Below, piece after piece: positions 28,114 to 36,242 of a DNA stretch of 38,956 nucleotides. The notes below the pieces were generated by a model. It was not told the DNA's origin, made no database searches, and worked only from the letters and a program-made list of their open reading frames with translations. The DNA is taken from NCBI GenBank assembly GCA_009929215.1, contig SAAX01000020.1, forward strand, positions 1 through 38,956, in the 5' to 3' direction. Both the position numbers and the translations under genes were made by a program. This DNA comes from Deltaproteobacteria bacterium. GTDB lineage: Bacteria; Desulfobacterota; Desulfovibrionia; Desulfovibrionales; Desulfovibrionaceae. How positions within the stretch are numbered: position 1 is the stretch's first letter; each line of letters begins with the position of its first letter.

Positions 28114-28574
28114 GCTTTTTCCGTCAGATCCAGCTCGTAGGTCTGAACCAGTTCCATGATTTTTCCCCAGCATTCGGCCAGCAGATCGCCACAGGCCACG
28201 GGATTGGGCTGTTCGCCCGCCACGCCGGAAGCTGCGCCAAGGCCTGCCGCAATCTGCCCGCAGCGCTGCCCGCCGTAGGCCGCTGTGCGGTCATAAAACC
28301 AGCTGGCATAGTCATTGAGCAGGGGGGTGAGCATGGGGTGGGGAATTTCATCCTCTGCCCCTTTGCCAGCGGCCAGCGCCAGCGCACACGCGCCGCCTGT
28401 CAGCAGGCCGCAGGGGCCATCTGACTGCCCGATGCCGTGGCACAGCCCCTGCGCAGCGCGCACCACGCCGGGGTTCTGCCTGTCCTGCGCCTGAAGCATG
28501 AGCAGGAGCAGCAACTGGCTGCAACAATAACCCTGATGCACCAGGGGCAGCAGTTCCATCATCATGGGATTCAT
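28110..28574 (-). CDS. C-GCAxxG-C-C family redox protein
   Basis: The 154-residue protein carries the family pattern: GYCCSQ at residues 15-20, GPCGLLTGGACAL (about 66-78), GGQRCGQIA and NPVACGDLLAECWG. Proteins of this type are small and helical, and their Cys residues may bind metal or carry disulfides; no biochemical role is established to my knowledge. ATG 28574 is preceded by AGGAG five bases upstream and overlaps the methyltransferase stop. The stop overlaps the radical SAM gene, so it is probably co-translated and may serve it as an electron or sulfur partner (inference). Confidence 0.85.
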   Translation of the reverse strand: MNPMMMELLPLVHQGYCCSQLLLLLMLQAQDRQNPGVVRAAQGLCHGIGQSDGPCGLLTGGACALALAAGKGAEDEIPHPMLTPLLNDYASWFYDRTAAYGGQRCGQIAAGLGAASGVAGEQPNPVACGDLLAECWGKIMELVQTYELDLTEKA

Positions 28575-29296
28575 AGCGTCTCCTTTCGGGCGATCCACAG
28601 GCCGTAACCAAAGGCACGCAAGTCTTTGCCGGGAACACTGCCCCCACAGGCGCAATTCTTGCCTTGCCCGGCCGAGTCCTCGCCGTACCAGACCATACGC
28701 GCCGCCAGTTCTACCAGGGCGCGGCTGTTGTCTTCAAAATGTACAGGTCTGAAGCCTGCTGCTTCCATAAGGCCACGCCATACGGCTTGGGCCCGCGCCC
28801 CCGCAAGGCACGATGAGCCTACAGATACAATGCCGGAATCTGCCGGGGCGGGGGCATAGCCCTGCCGCAGCATGAGGTCGCTGACCACCAGCACCCCGCC
28901 TGGGCGCAAGGCCGTGTAGGTCGCTTTTAAGGCCGCAAGGGGGTCTGCCAGCAGCGAGAGCACGCATTCGCACAGCACGCAGTCAACACAGGCGGCAGCC
29001 AGCGGCGGATGCGCCAGGTCGGCGCACACAAGGCAGCATGTGTCAGCCAGATTATCACACTTAAGGCCCGTTGCCCCGACGTGTTTGTCCAGCCCCACGG
29101 CGCGGTAACCCCGTTCTGCCAGCAGACGCAGAGTGGCCCCTGCCCCGCTGCCCAGATCGAGCACCAGCCCGCCCTGCGGCAGCCAGCCGCTGGCCGCGCA
29201 CCTGTCGAGCGCACGGCTGGTCAGGGCCACGCCACCGGGACGCCATGCATCACCAGCCGCGCGGCGAAAATCGGGGCGTTCCCAGAGTGCGTTCAC
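28571..29296 (-). CDS. Cys-rich class I SAM-dependent methyltransferase
   Basis: The Rossmann-type methyltransferase has motif I VLDLGSGAGATLRLL at residues 45-59, an acidic end of strand 2 (AVGLDKHVG) and LRPGGVLVVSDLML. Cys residues are unusually frequent for this fold: TCCLVCADL, CVDCVLCECV and a C-terminal NCACGG. They could bind a metal or hold a substrate thiol, perhaps a methyl acceptor. Length is 241. Both ends overlap neighbours by ATGA. Class is sure, acceptor unknown. Small-molecule and metal methyltransferases (such as ArsM) are alternatives. Confidence 0.87.
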   Translation of the reverse strand: MNALWERPDFRRAAGDAWRPGGVALTSRALDRCAASGWLPQGGLVLDLGSGAGATLRLLAERGYRAVGLDKHVGATGLKCDNLADTCCLVCADLAHPPLAAACVDCVLCECVLSLLADPLAALKATYTALRPGGVLVVSDLMLRQGYAPAPADSGIVSVGSSCLAGARAQAVWRGLMEAAGFRPVHFEDNSRALVELAARMVWYGEDSAGQGKNCACGGSVPGKDLRAFGYGLWIARKETL

Positions 29297-29508
29297 TTGT
29301 CTTCCAACAGGGCTTCCACCTCAAGCATTTTGCCCTCTGCCAGTGATTTGGGAACCTGGGTGAGCCCACACTTGGGGCAGCGCGGCAAAAATACGTCAAA
29401 GGCGCTGTTGAGATAAAATACGGGAACCTTCACCTGTTCAAGAGCAACGCGGCAACGCCCGCACACCCACTGGCCGCCGTCCGGCCCGTAATTTGGCCCC
29501 ATGCTCAT
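29293..29508 (-). CDS. small protein with two CxxC pairs, zinc-ribbon or redox type
   Basis: The 71-residue protein has CGRC (16-19) and CPKC (44-47) separated by 24 residues, the layout of a rubredoxin-like or zinc-ribbon knuckle pair, with VPVFYLNSAFDVFLPRC between. It may bind one zinc or iron, or act as a dithiol. It is co-translated on both sides by ATGA overlaps, between the multi-domain iron-sulfur protein and the methyltransferase. It is small but the pattern and coupling make it a real gene. Function unknown. Confidence 0.85.
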   Translation of the reverse strand: MSMGPNYGPDGGQWVCGRCRVALEQVKVPVFYLNSAFDVFLPRCPKCGLTQVPKSLAEGKMLEVEALLEDK

Positions 29509-32096
29509 GATTGTCCACCTCCCTGCGCACCAGATTGTCCGCCCTGAGAGCCCACATTCTGTCCTGGGCGCCCCCCGTCAGTGCAACACTGGTGGCTGTT
29601 GATGACATCCACGGCTTCCTGCCCGCCAGAACCCGGCACAACCATGCGGTGACACCATGCATCGTGCAAAATAAAGCCCTCGCCCTGGGGCTGGTATTCC
29701 ACCCAGAATGTCACCTTTCTGGGCCGCCACGAACCAAGGCGGTGGCCGTTTTCCAAATTTTCAAACCAGTGGCCGCTGGCCTCGGCCCCCACCACGGCCC
29801 CTTCCACATCTGAAAGCAAAATATGCCGCTCCTCCATGCGCGCCAAGGCTTCGGGGCTCACCAGCACCCGGCCCTTGCCCGCATGGGCTGGCTGGCTGCT
29901 GGCCACATTTTTCTGCCCCTGTGCGCTGCCGTATGTTTCCAGCAGTTTGAGGCGCAGGGCCGCACGGTTGGCCCGGCGGGCCGACAGGCCGGGGCCAGGA
30001 ACAGCGCCCGACTGGCCGCACGATTGACCACAGCCTGATTGGTCGCAGCCTGATTGGTCGCAGCCTGATTGGGGCAACAACAGGTCGAGCATATGCCAGC
30101 ATTCCTTGCCGCTGGCCACCATGCGGTCGCGGCACATGATGCACGAGGCAAGGCCGGGGTGCTCAAGCTGGGCCGCACGGTGGTCGCTCATGGCTTTTGC
30201 CGTTTGCGGCTGGGCGCACCACACAAGGCCGCCATACCCGCAACAGGCTGTGGAGGCTCCGCTGAGGCGGGGTTCTTCAACCGTGGCCCCGCACTTGCCC
30301 GCAAGGCTGCGCACGGCGGCAAGCCACGCTTTGTCGTGCCGCGCGGTGCAGGGATCCTGAATGGAAAATATTTGGGGCAAGCCCGTTGCACTTGAGCTGG
30401 TAGCGGCCAAATCCTGCGGCAAATCCAGCGCCAATCCGTCCAGCACTTCCCATACCGATACTGTCTGCGCTTCGGGCAGACCTTCGCGCAGGGCCGCAAG
30501 ACACGAGGAACAGGCCGCCACAATGCGTGGTTTGCCCAGCCCCTGCCATGCCTGCCGGATGTTATCCATGTGCTCGTTGAACAGTGCCGAGCGCCCGGCC
30601 CAGCGGGCGGGAATACCGCAGCACGAAAGCATGATACCCACCCCCAGCCCATCTGCCGTGCCAAATTTTGTGCGCAGCAGGTCGTACAGGGCAGCGGTTT
30701 GCTCCACCCGCGCCGCAGCCAGCTGACAACCGGGGAAGAACAGATGCGCTACGGCTTGATCCGGCGCAGCGCCCTCAGCCGCAGGGGCTGGAAGCACGAG
30801 CACGCATTCCGGCCCGCTGGCGCTCTCCATGTCTTCCAGCGCAAATTCGTGTGCCGTGGGCGGCATAAAGCCGCGCTCCACCATGTCTTCGCGTGCGGAA
30901 AGGCAGAGCTCGGACATGGAGAAATTCTCTGGGCAAAGTTCCTCGCACTGGCCGCACAGGGCGCAGCCGTTGATGACGGCATTGGCCGTGTGCAGGCCTT
31001 TGACGATGGAGGCATTATTGTGGATCTGGCGGGCGTAAAGGCGCGGGTAGCCCTTGTATTTTTGCAGATACACGCACTCGCGCACGCAGATCATGCACTG
31101 GCATTGCAGGCAGCGTTCTGCCTCGGCCACGGCTTCTTGTGCCGAATACAGGGGCTCCGCCAGGTTGTTGCCCGCGTGCACGGCCGGTTCCACACGCGGA
31201 ACGGGTTTTATGCCCGTAACATCAGTGTGCAGCGGGCCCTGAGATTTGTCGCGCGCCGCAGTGAGCGAAACACCGCTGGTCACACGTTCCATGGTCTGGG
31301 CCGCGTGCCGCCCCTGCCCTGCCTGCCGTGAGGCAGAGGCAAAAACGTGCCCCGTGGGCGTGCTGGCAGGCCAGCCCGCACAGCAGATATTGTCGCGCCA
31401 CAGCAGTGTTTCGGCTTCTATATCGGCCTCGCCCGGTATCTGGTCGGGCACAAGACCGGGGGCAGCACCCTGCACGGCGTCTGCATCCACCAGTACGGCG
31501 TCGTATTCTGCCGCCAGTTTTTCCAGCAGGGCCGCATCCAGAGTGGCCTGTTCAAAACGAACTTTTTGGCGAATGAGGTTTTCAAAATCTTCTGCCGCAA
31601 AATCCTTGGCAATACCTGTGGTTTTGGGCTCGGCAGCCAGCGCCGTATAACGGCCCAGCAAAAATTCTGAGGGTGCGCCCGCGTGAAATACCGTCACGGG
31701 ATAGGCCTTGCGTGAGAGATCCCACGCCGCCGTCAGGCCAGCCAGCCCCGCACCCATGATCGCCATACGGAACTTTTTGGGCGGCAGGGGCAGCGGGCGG
31801 CCCTGCGGCCCCACGGCCAGCATACACGCCAGCTCAAGCCCGTGCATGGCTACGCTGCCGCCAAGATCTTGCCGAAGGCAGGCATTTTCGCAGGGGTGGT
31901 CGCAGATGCGGGCTATGATGCCGGGCAGGGGCAGATGCCGCTCAAGCACCTTGCGGGCCTCGCCCTGCTTGCCCTCGGCCATGCGGGCCATAAAGGTGCG
32001 CACATCCAGATCAAAGGGACAAGCCACCCGGCAACGGGGCGGGCTTTCCTGCGTGCAGTGCGACTCTATTTCGTGCAGACGTTGTTGGTCCATCAT
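29505..32096 (-). CDS. multi-domain iron-sulfur oxidoreductase: GltD-like, dicluster ferredoxin and HdrB-like domains
   Basis: The 863-residue product has in order: an N-terminal Fe-S region (Cys14, 22, 26 and 65, 69, 73; CRVACPFDLDV, CDHPCENAC) as in GltD; a nucleotide-binding start MAIMGAGLAGLTAAWDL at 111; a dicluster ferredoxin (CLQCQCMICVREC and CALCGQCEELCP); then CCG-type domains as in HdrB (FFPGCQ, LSCCGIPARW, STACCGYGG, SCIMC). The GltD part seems cut down, with no clear second dinucleotide fold. A Cys repeat (SGCDQ units) and a C-terminal domain of unknown type follow. ATG 32096 is chosen as MMDQQRL starts the Fe-S region. It follows mop and starts the tight overlap series. A role in passing electrons to or from Mop or its maturation enzymes is inferred. 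Confidence 0.87.
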   Translation of the reverse strand: MMDQQRLHEIESHCTQESPPRCRVACPFDLDVRTFMARMAEGKQGEARKVLERHLPLPGIIARICDHPCENACLRQDLGGSVAMHGLELACMLAVGPQGRPLPLPPKKFRMAIMGAGLAGLTAAWDLSRKAYPVTVFHAGAPSEFLLGRYTALAAEPKTTGIAKDFAAEDFENLIRQKVRFEQATLDAALLEKLAAEYDAVLVDADAVQGAAPGLVPDQIPGEADIEAETLLWRDNICCAGWPASTPTGHVFASASRQAGQGRHAAQTMERVTSGVSLTAARDKSQGPLHTDVTGIKPVPRVEPAVHAGNNLAEPLYSAQEAVAEAERCLQCQCMICVRECVYLQKYKGYPRLYARQIHNNASIVKGLHTANAVINGCALCGQCEELCPENFSMSELCLSAREDMVERGFMPPTAHEFALEDMESASGPECVLVLPAPAAEGAAPDQAVAHLFFPGCQLAAARVEQTAALYDLLRTKFGTADGLGVGIMLSCCGIPARWAGRSALFNEHMDNIRQAWQGLGKPRIVAACSSCLAALREGLPEAQTVSVWEVLDGLALDLPQDLAATSSSATGLPQIFSIQDPCTARHDKAWLAAVRSLAGKCGATVEEPRLSGASTACCGYGGLVWCAQPQTAKAMSDHRAAQLEHPGLASCIMCRDRMVASGKECWHMLDLLLPQSGCDQSGCDQSGCGQSCGQSGAVPGPGLSARRANRAALRLKLLETYGSAQGQKNVASSQPAHAGKGRVLVSPEALARMEERHILLSDVEGAVVGAEASGHWFENLENGHRLGSWRPRKVTFWVEYQPQGEGFILHDAWCHRMVVPGSGGQEAVDVINSHQCCTDGGRPGQNVGSQGGQSGAQGGGQS
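30031..30072 (-). repeat. 15-base tandem repeat inside the iron-sulfur oxidoreductase gene
   Basis: The unit CAGCCTGATTGGTCG occurs at 30031-30045 and 30046-30060, with a 12-base partial third copy to 30072. In frame it encodes repeated Gln-Ser-Gly-Cys-Asp, a Cys-bearing linker between the HdrB-like and C-terminal domains. The copy number may vary between strains. Confidence 0.85.
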
Positions 32097-32286
32097 GGCG
32101 CTGTCTCTCGCTGGATTGGGCAGGTGCTGCATTACGGCAGGGTACGGCGGCTCAGGTCGCTGCCAAAAGGCAAGCGGGGCTTTCAGAGAGCCCCCTGAAA
32201 ACCCCGCCAACCGTGCATCCGTAGCAGCTCATGTGGCTGAACCACGGGAAATACCAATAACACTCAGGGCTCATTATTCATTTTTG

Positions 32287-32334
32287 TGGGGAGAACCCTT
32301 TTGCAAAGGATTCTCCCCATTTCTCCAAAGGGTT
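32287..32334 (-). promoter_or_regulatory. long hairpin with an alternative pairing between mop and the iron-sulfur gene
   Basis: TGGGGAGAA (32287-32295) pairs with TTCTCCCCA (32311-32319), and the inner CCTTT (32297-32301) pairs with AAAGG (32305-32309) across a 1-by-1 mismatch and a TGC loop. AACCCTTT (32294-32301) can instead pair with AAAGGGTT (32327-32334). No good T-tract follows on the minus strand. It may stabilise the mop mRNA end, or regulate read-through into the downstream genes. Confidence 0.55.
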
Positions 32335-32348
32335 AGCCCTAGCCTACC

Positions 32349-35072
32349 CTACTTGGGCATGGCCTCCAACACCTTTTCGGGACGGGCGGGCAGATGACGC
32401 ACGCGCGCGCCGCAGGCATTGTAAATGGCGTTGATGATGGCGGGGTGCGGCGCGGTAAGGGGCATTTCGCCCACGCCGGATGCACCGAAAGGCCCGGCCT
32501 TACGGGGGGTCTGCACATAGACGATTTCCATGTCGTCGGGAATCATCTTGATGGTGGGCACGCCCGCGCCAGCGAGGGTGCTGTGCTTCTTGAGGTCTTC
32601 GTAGTCTTCGGTAAGGGCAAGGCCCACGCCCTGCGCCATGCCGCCGTAGATCTGGCCGTCAACCACCAGCTTGTTGCAGAGCGTGCCAATGTCGGCCACG
32701 CACACGAGCTTTTCAACTGCGGTTTTGCCGGTGGCCACTTCCACTGCCACTTCGGCCAGGAACAGACCGTACATGTAGCAGGCAAAAGGTTCGCCCTGAC
32801 CCTTGAGGTCGCAATCCTTGGCCGGGGCAGACCACTTGCCGTCGTAGTGCACGGGGCGGCCTTCGGCCTTCATTTCGTCATAGGTATAAAAGCCGCCGCT
32901 GGGCTTGCGCATGCCTTCAATCAGCATTTCGCAGGCAACGCGGGTGGCGTTGCCCGTAACCACCTGCGAACGCGAACCGCCAGCAGGACCGGAATTGGGC
33001 GTCTTGCTGGTGTCGTTCATGACCAGATGGATGTTTTCGGGCTTGATGTTCAGAGGACGCAGAGCTTCGTGGGCAGTGCCCAGCGTGCCGGAATCAGCAC
33101 CCTGGCCGTGGTCTTCCCACGAGTTGCCGATGGTGATGCTGCCGTCGGGGTTCAGTTCTGCCCAGGCTTCGGAGGTATCCGGCCCGTCAAGACCAGCGCC
33201 GTACACGCCAAGGGCAATGCCCACGCCGCGTTTTACTTCGGCGGTGGATTTGGCCTTGACGGTCTTTTGGGATTCTTCGTAGTAGGGGCGCATTTTTTCA
33301 AACATTTCGGGCAGGCTCATGACTTCAGGAATCTGGCCCGAGGGGTTGGTGTCGCCCTCGCGGTAGCAGTTCAGCGCACGGATTTCAAAGGGATCCATGC
33401 CGAGCTTTTCGGCCAGTTCGTCCATGAGCACTTCAGAGGGGAATTCCGTTTCAGGCGCACCGTAGCCACGGAAGGCCGCGCCCCAGCAGTGGTTGGTGGC
33501 AACGGTACGGCCCTTGCCACGAATGTTGGCAATGCCGTAGCCAGCGCCAATGTACTGCGCGCCGCGCAGGGTGAGCAGATCGCCGAATTCGGAATAGGGG
33601 CCGTGGTCAACGCTCCAGTCCGTTTCCATGGCAAGAATCTTGCCCTGCTTGTTGGCGGCGTAACGAACGGTCGTCCAGAAGGGCGAACGCTTGCCGGTGT
33701 AGTTCTGCTGCTGCTCATAGTTGTAGCGCAGGTGGCAGGGGCGGCCGGTGGCCATAACGGCCACGCCCACAAGGGCTTCCATGGTGGGGCTGAACTTGTA
33801 GCCAAAGGTGCCGCCGGTGGTGTTTTGCACCACAACCAGATCCTTGGGGAATTCCAGGCCAAGGCCGGGGGCGATCATCAGCGCGTGCAGATGGATGGCC
33901 ACAGACTTGGAGTGGATGACCACCTGGCCCTTGTCGTTGACATAGCCATAGCCCACATCGGGTTCGATGGGCAGGTGGGGCTGACGCTGGGTGTAGTAGC
34001 TACCCTCGGCAACCACGTTGGCGGGGTCGTTGAAGAAGGGAGCGGTATCCGCGCCTTTTTCTTCCAGTTGTTCGTAGTAAATGTTGGGCGTGCCGGGGTG
34101 AATTTCAATGGCGTCCGGGGCCATGGCTTCGGGGGCGCTCATGTATTCGGGCAGCAGTTCGAGGTCAAACTTGACCTTTTCTGCCGCAGCGCGGGCATTG
34201 CATTCAGAATCGGCGCACACGATGGCAAGGGCATCGCCATACTGGAATATTTTGGTATCGTTAAGAATGGGCCGTTCCCAGCCGTCACCCTTGTTGGTGG
34301 GGAAGGTGATAAGGCCGGTGATGCGGTTTCTGCCCTTCACGTCCTTGTGGGTGAGCACCTTGTACACGCCGGGCATTTTTTCGGCTTCAGAGGTGTCGAT
34401 GCCCTTGATATTGGCATGGGAGACCTTGGCCTGGGCAATGGCCAGATGCAGGGTATTGTCGGGCAGGCGGTGCGCCGCGTCCGCGCCAAATTCGGCAGTG
34501 CCGGTAACCTTGGCAACGGCAGTGGGGCGCGGAATGGTGGAACCCCAGATGCGGCCATCGGCGGGCATCTTGAAGGTCACGTCGTCCAGCGTTTTTTCGC
34601 CGCGCATAAGGGCAGCGGCGTCCATAACCGCGTCCACCAGGGGCTTGTAGCCCGTGCAACGGCATACGTTGTGGTTTTTCTGGAACCAGTCGCGCACGTC
34701 CTCGCGGCTGGGATTGGGATTGGAATCAAGCAGGGCCTTGGCCGAAACGATGAAACCGGGGGTGCAAAAACCGCACTGAGCCGCACCGTGGAAAATCCAG
34801 GCGTGCTGGAGGGGGTGCAGATTGGCGGGCGTGCCCACACCTTCAAGAGTGGTAACGGCGGCGTTTTCGGCCACACGACTCATTTTGACAACGCAGGCGC
34901 GTACAACTTTGCCGTCAAGAATTACAGAGCAAGCACCACACTGGCCTTTGCCGCAGCCAACCTTGACGCTGGTAAGCTGCAACTGGTCGCGCAGCACATC
35001 CACCAGCATATCTTCAGGTTTAACCACCAAACGCCGGGGGACGCCGTTAATTACAAGGGTCTTTGATTCCAT
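32349..35072 (-). CDS. mop: molybdenum aldehyde oxidoreductase (xanthine oxidase family)
   Basis: Mop oxidises aldehydes to acids with water as oxygen source, using a molybdopterin cytosine dinucleotide site and two [2Fe-2S] clusters. It is a single-chain enzyme of 907 residues without an FAD domain. Cys40, 45, 48, 60 (GCGKGQCGAC) bind one cluster; Cys100, 103, 137, 139 (CGFC, CRC) bind the other. Glu869 (GVGEMPL) is the catalytic base. Long stretches match the D. gigas enzyme as I remember it (for example PLVDAVMDAA and GLITFPTNKGDGW). The ATG follows AGGAGT. It lies 76 bases after the MoeA-like gene. Cytoplasmic, since no Tat or Sec signal is visible. Secure. Confidence 0.98.
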   Translation of the reverse strand: MESKTLVINGVPRRLVVKPEDMLVDVLRDQLQLTSVKVGCGKGQCGACSVILDGKVVRACVVKMSRVAENAAVTTLEGVGTPANLHPLQHAWIFHGAAQCGFCTPGFIVSAKALLDSNPNPSREDVRDWFQKNHNVCRCTGYKPLVDAVMDAAALMRGEKTLDDVTFKMPADGRIWGSTIPRPTAVAKVTGTAEFGADAAHRLPDNTLHLAIAQAKVSHANIKGIDTSEAEKMPGVYKVLTHKDVKGRNRITGLITFPTNKGDGWERPILNDTKIFQYGDALAIVCADSECNARAAAEKVKFDLELLPEYMSAPEAMAPDAIEIHPGTPNIYYEQLEEKGADTAPFFNDPANVVAEGSYYTQRQPHLPIEPDVGYGYVNDKGQVVIHSKSVAIHLHALMIAPGLGLEFPKDLVVVQNTTGGTFGYKFSPTMEALVGVAVMATGRPCHLRYNYEQQQNYTGKRSPFWTTVRYAANKQGKILAMETDWSVDHGPYSEFGDLLTLRGAQYIGAGYGIANIRGKGRTVATNHCWGAAFRGYGAPETEFPSEVLMDELAEKLGMDPFEIRALNCYREGDTNPSGQIPEVMSLPEMFEKMRPYYEESQKTVKAKSTAEVKRGVGIALGVYGAGLDGPDTSEAWAELNPDGSITIGNSWEDHGQGADSGTLGTAHEALRPLNIKPENIHLVMNDTSKTPNSGPAGGSRSQVVTGNATRVACEMLIEGMRKPSGGFYTYDEMKAEGRPVHYDGKWSAPAKDCDLKGQGEPFACYMYGLFLAEVAVEVATGKTAVEKLVCVADIGTLCNKLVVDGQIYGGMAQGVGLALTEDYEDLKKHSTLAGAGVPTIKMIPDDMEIVYVQTPRKAGPFGASGVGEMPLTAPHPAIINAIYNACGARVRHLPARPEKVLEAMPK

Positions 35073-35110
35073 GCGCGACTCCTTTTAATGATGAACAAAG
35101 GTATGGGCCT

Positions 35111-35127
35111 GCGCGGAAAATCCGCGC
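35111..35127 (-). other. 7-bp hairpin between the molybdopterin-binding gene and mop
   Basis: GCGCGGA (35111-35117), loop AAA, TCCGCGC (35121-35127) lies in the 76-base gap ahead of mop. No T-tract follows on the minus strand. It may protect the mop transcript 5' end if the mRNA is cut here. Confidence 0.45.
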
Positions 35128-35148
35128 TCGGTATCAGTTTTTTCCTCA

Positions 35149-36189
35149 CTACTTGCCAAAAGGGCAGATAGGATAACGGCATACGTCGCACTGCGCGCAA
35201 AACCCGCCGTGCCCCAATGCCGCCACATCTGCCGCACTTACCTCCAGGCCCGCCAACAGGCGCGGCACAATCAGATCAAAAATGCTGGCCTTGTGGTACA
35301 TGACACAGCCCGGCAACCCCAAAACAGGAACCCGCCCCGCCGCACCCTGTGCATAGGCCAGCAGAAACATGGCCCCCGGATAAACCGGCGCACCATAGCT
35401 TGCCACCTCTGCCCCGGAAGCCCGGATGGCTGTAGGCGTGCGGTCGTCGGGGTCTACAGACATGCCGCCTGTTACCACAATAAGATCAGCACCTTGTTCC
35501 AGAAAATCCCGAATTGCTCCTGCGGTCATGGGCACTTCGTCGCTGGTGAGGGTTTGCCCCACCACCGTACTGCCCAGGGCCGCAAATTTTTTGCGCAGCA
35601 CAGGGCCAAAGGCATCCTGTATGCGACCATAAAAAACCTCGCTGCCGGTAGTGACCACGCCAACCTTGGCGCGGCGCAGGGGCAGCACATCGATGATCGG
35701 CCCGCTCACAAGCGATTCGAGCTGGCGCAGCTTTTCGTCTTCAATCATCAATGGCACAACACGAGTCCCCGCAACCGGGCGGCCCTTGGTGACATGCTGC
35801 ATGGTGTGGATGGTTGCGACAGATATTTCGCCAAGGCTGTTGATGCGGTTGAGCACAGGCACATCAATACGCAGCAGGCCATCGCAGGCAGCCAGCAAAT
35901 CGATGCGCCCCTCCTTGGGCTCGGTGTGCGCAAGGTTGCTGCCAGCAACGGCGGCGATTATGCGCGCGGCGGCGTCGTTTTCGTGCACCATGCCGGGCAG
36001 AGATTCAAAAACGTAAAGATGCTCTTTTCCTACCTGCAGCAACACCTCAACATCTTCTTGCCTTACCACATGGCCCTTGCGAAAAACTGGTCCCTTACTT
36101 TCACCTGGTACAATTCTGGTGATGTCGTGGCACAAAATACTGCCCACGGCGTCATGTACCCGGATGGTTTTCATTGCCAATTTGGACAT
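35149..36189 (-). CDS. MoeA/CinA-like molybdopterin-binding protein with C-terminal Cys motif
   Basis: The MoCF-type fold appears at about residues 172-320: AKVGVVTTGSEVF, LIVVTGGMSVDPDDRTP and LGLPGCVMYH. Such domains bind molybdopterin and, in MoeA, insert molybdate. The N-terminal half resembles MoeA-type accessory regions rather than a full MoeA. The last 17 residues hold CAQCDVCRYPIC (Cys331, 334, 337, 342), a CxxCxxCx4C pattern absent from E. coli MoeA that could bind an Fe-S cluster or zinc. It is upstream of mop on the same strand, so it likely helps load Mop. GGGAGAGG lies ahead of ATG 36189; ATG 36174 is another in-frame start. Family sure, exact step inferred. Confidence 0.9.
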   Translation of the reverse strand: MSKLAMKTIRVHDAVGSILCHDITRIVPGESKGPVFRKGHVVRQEDVEVLLQVGKEHLYVFESLPGMVHENDAAARIIAAVAGSNLAHTEPKEGRIDLLAACDGLLRIDVPVLNRINSLGEISVATIHTMQHVTKGRPVAGTRVVPLMIEDEKLRQLESLVSGPIIDVLPLRRAKVGVVTTGSEVFYGRIQDAFGPVLRKKFAALGSTVVGQTLTSDEVPMTAGAIRDFLEQGADLIVVTGGMSVDPDDRTPTAIRASGAEVASYGAPVYPGAMFLLAYAQGAAGRVPVLGLPGCVMYHKASIFDLIVPRLLAGLEVSAADVAALGHGGFCAQCDVCRYPICPFGK

Positions 36190-36214
36190 GACCTCTCCCG
36201 AAGCTGACTTCTAG

Positions 36215-36242
36215 ATTGTGGTTAAAATACCACCCTCACAAT
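36215..36242. promoter_or_regulatory. operator-like inverted repeats over the cluster promoter
   Basis: ATTGTG (36215-36220) and CACAAT (36237-36242) form an inverted pair 16 bases apart, with GTGGT/ACCAC (36218-36222, 36229-36233) nested inside. They span the predicted -10 and start site. A third ATTGTG lies at 36273-36278. This would suit a repressor responding to molybdate or substrate; the regulator is unknown, and I cannot match it to the ModE box. Confidence 0.45.

Noticed and set aside
26674..29296. Selenocysteine in the radical SAM or methyltransferase genes
   Set aside because: No in-frame TGA is present inside these genes; the candidate positions use Cys codons.
30003..30072. CRISPR-like repeat
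   Set aside because: The 15-base unit is directly tandem without spacers and stays in frame within a coding gene.
32394..35066. An 890-codon plus-strand open frame lying antisense to nearly all of mop
   Set aside because: It mirrors mop codon use in a GC-rich gene, contains no known domain, and its product is Gly/His/Val-rich as expected for a shadow frame.
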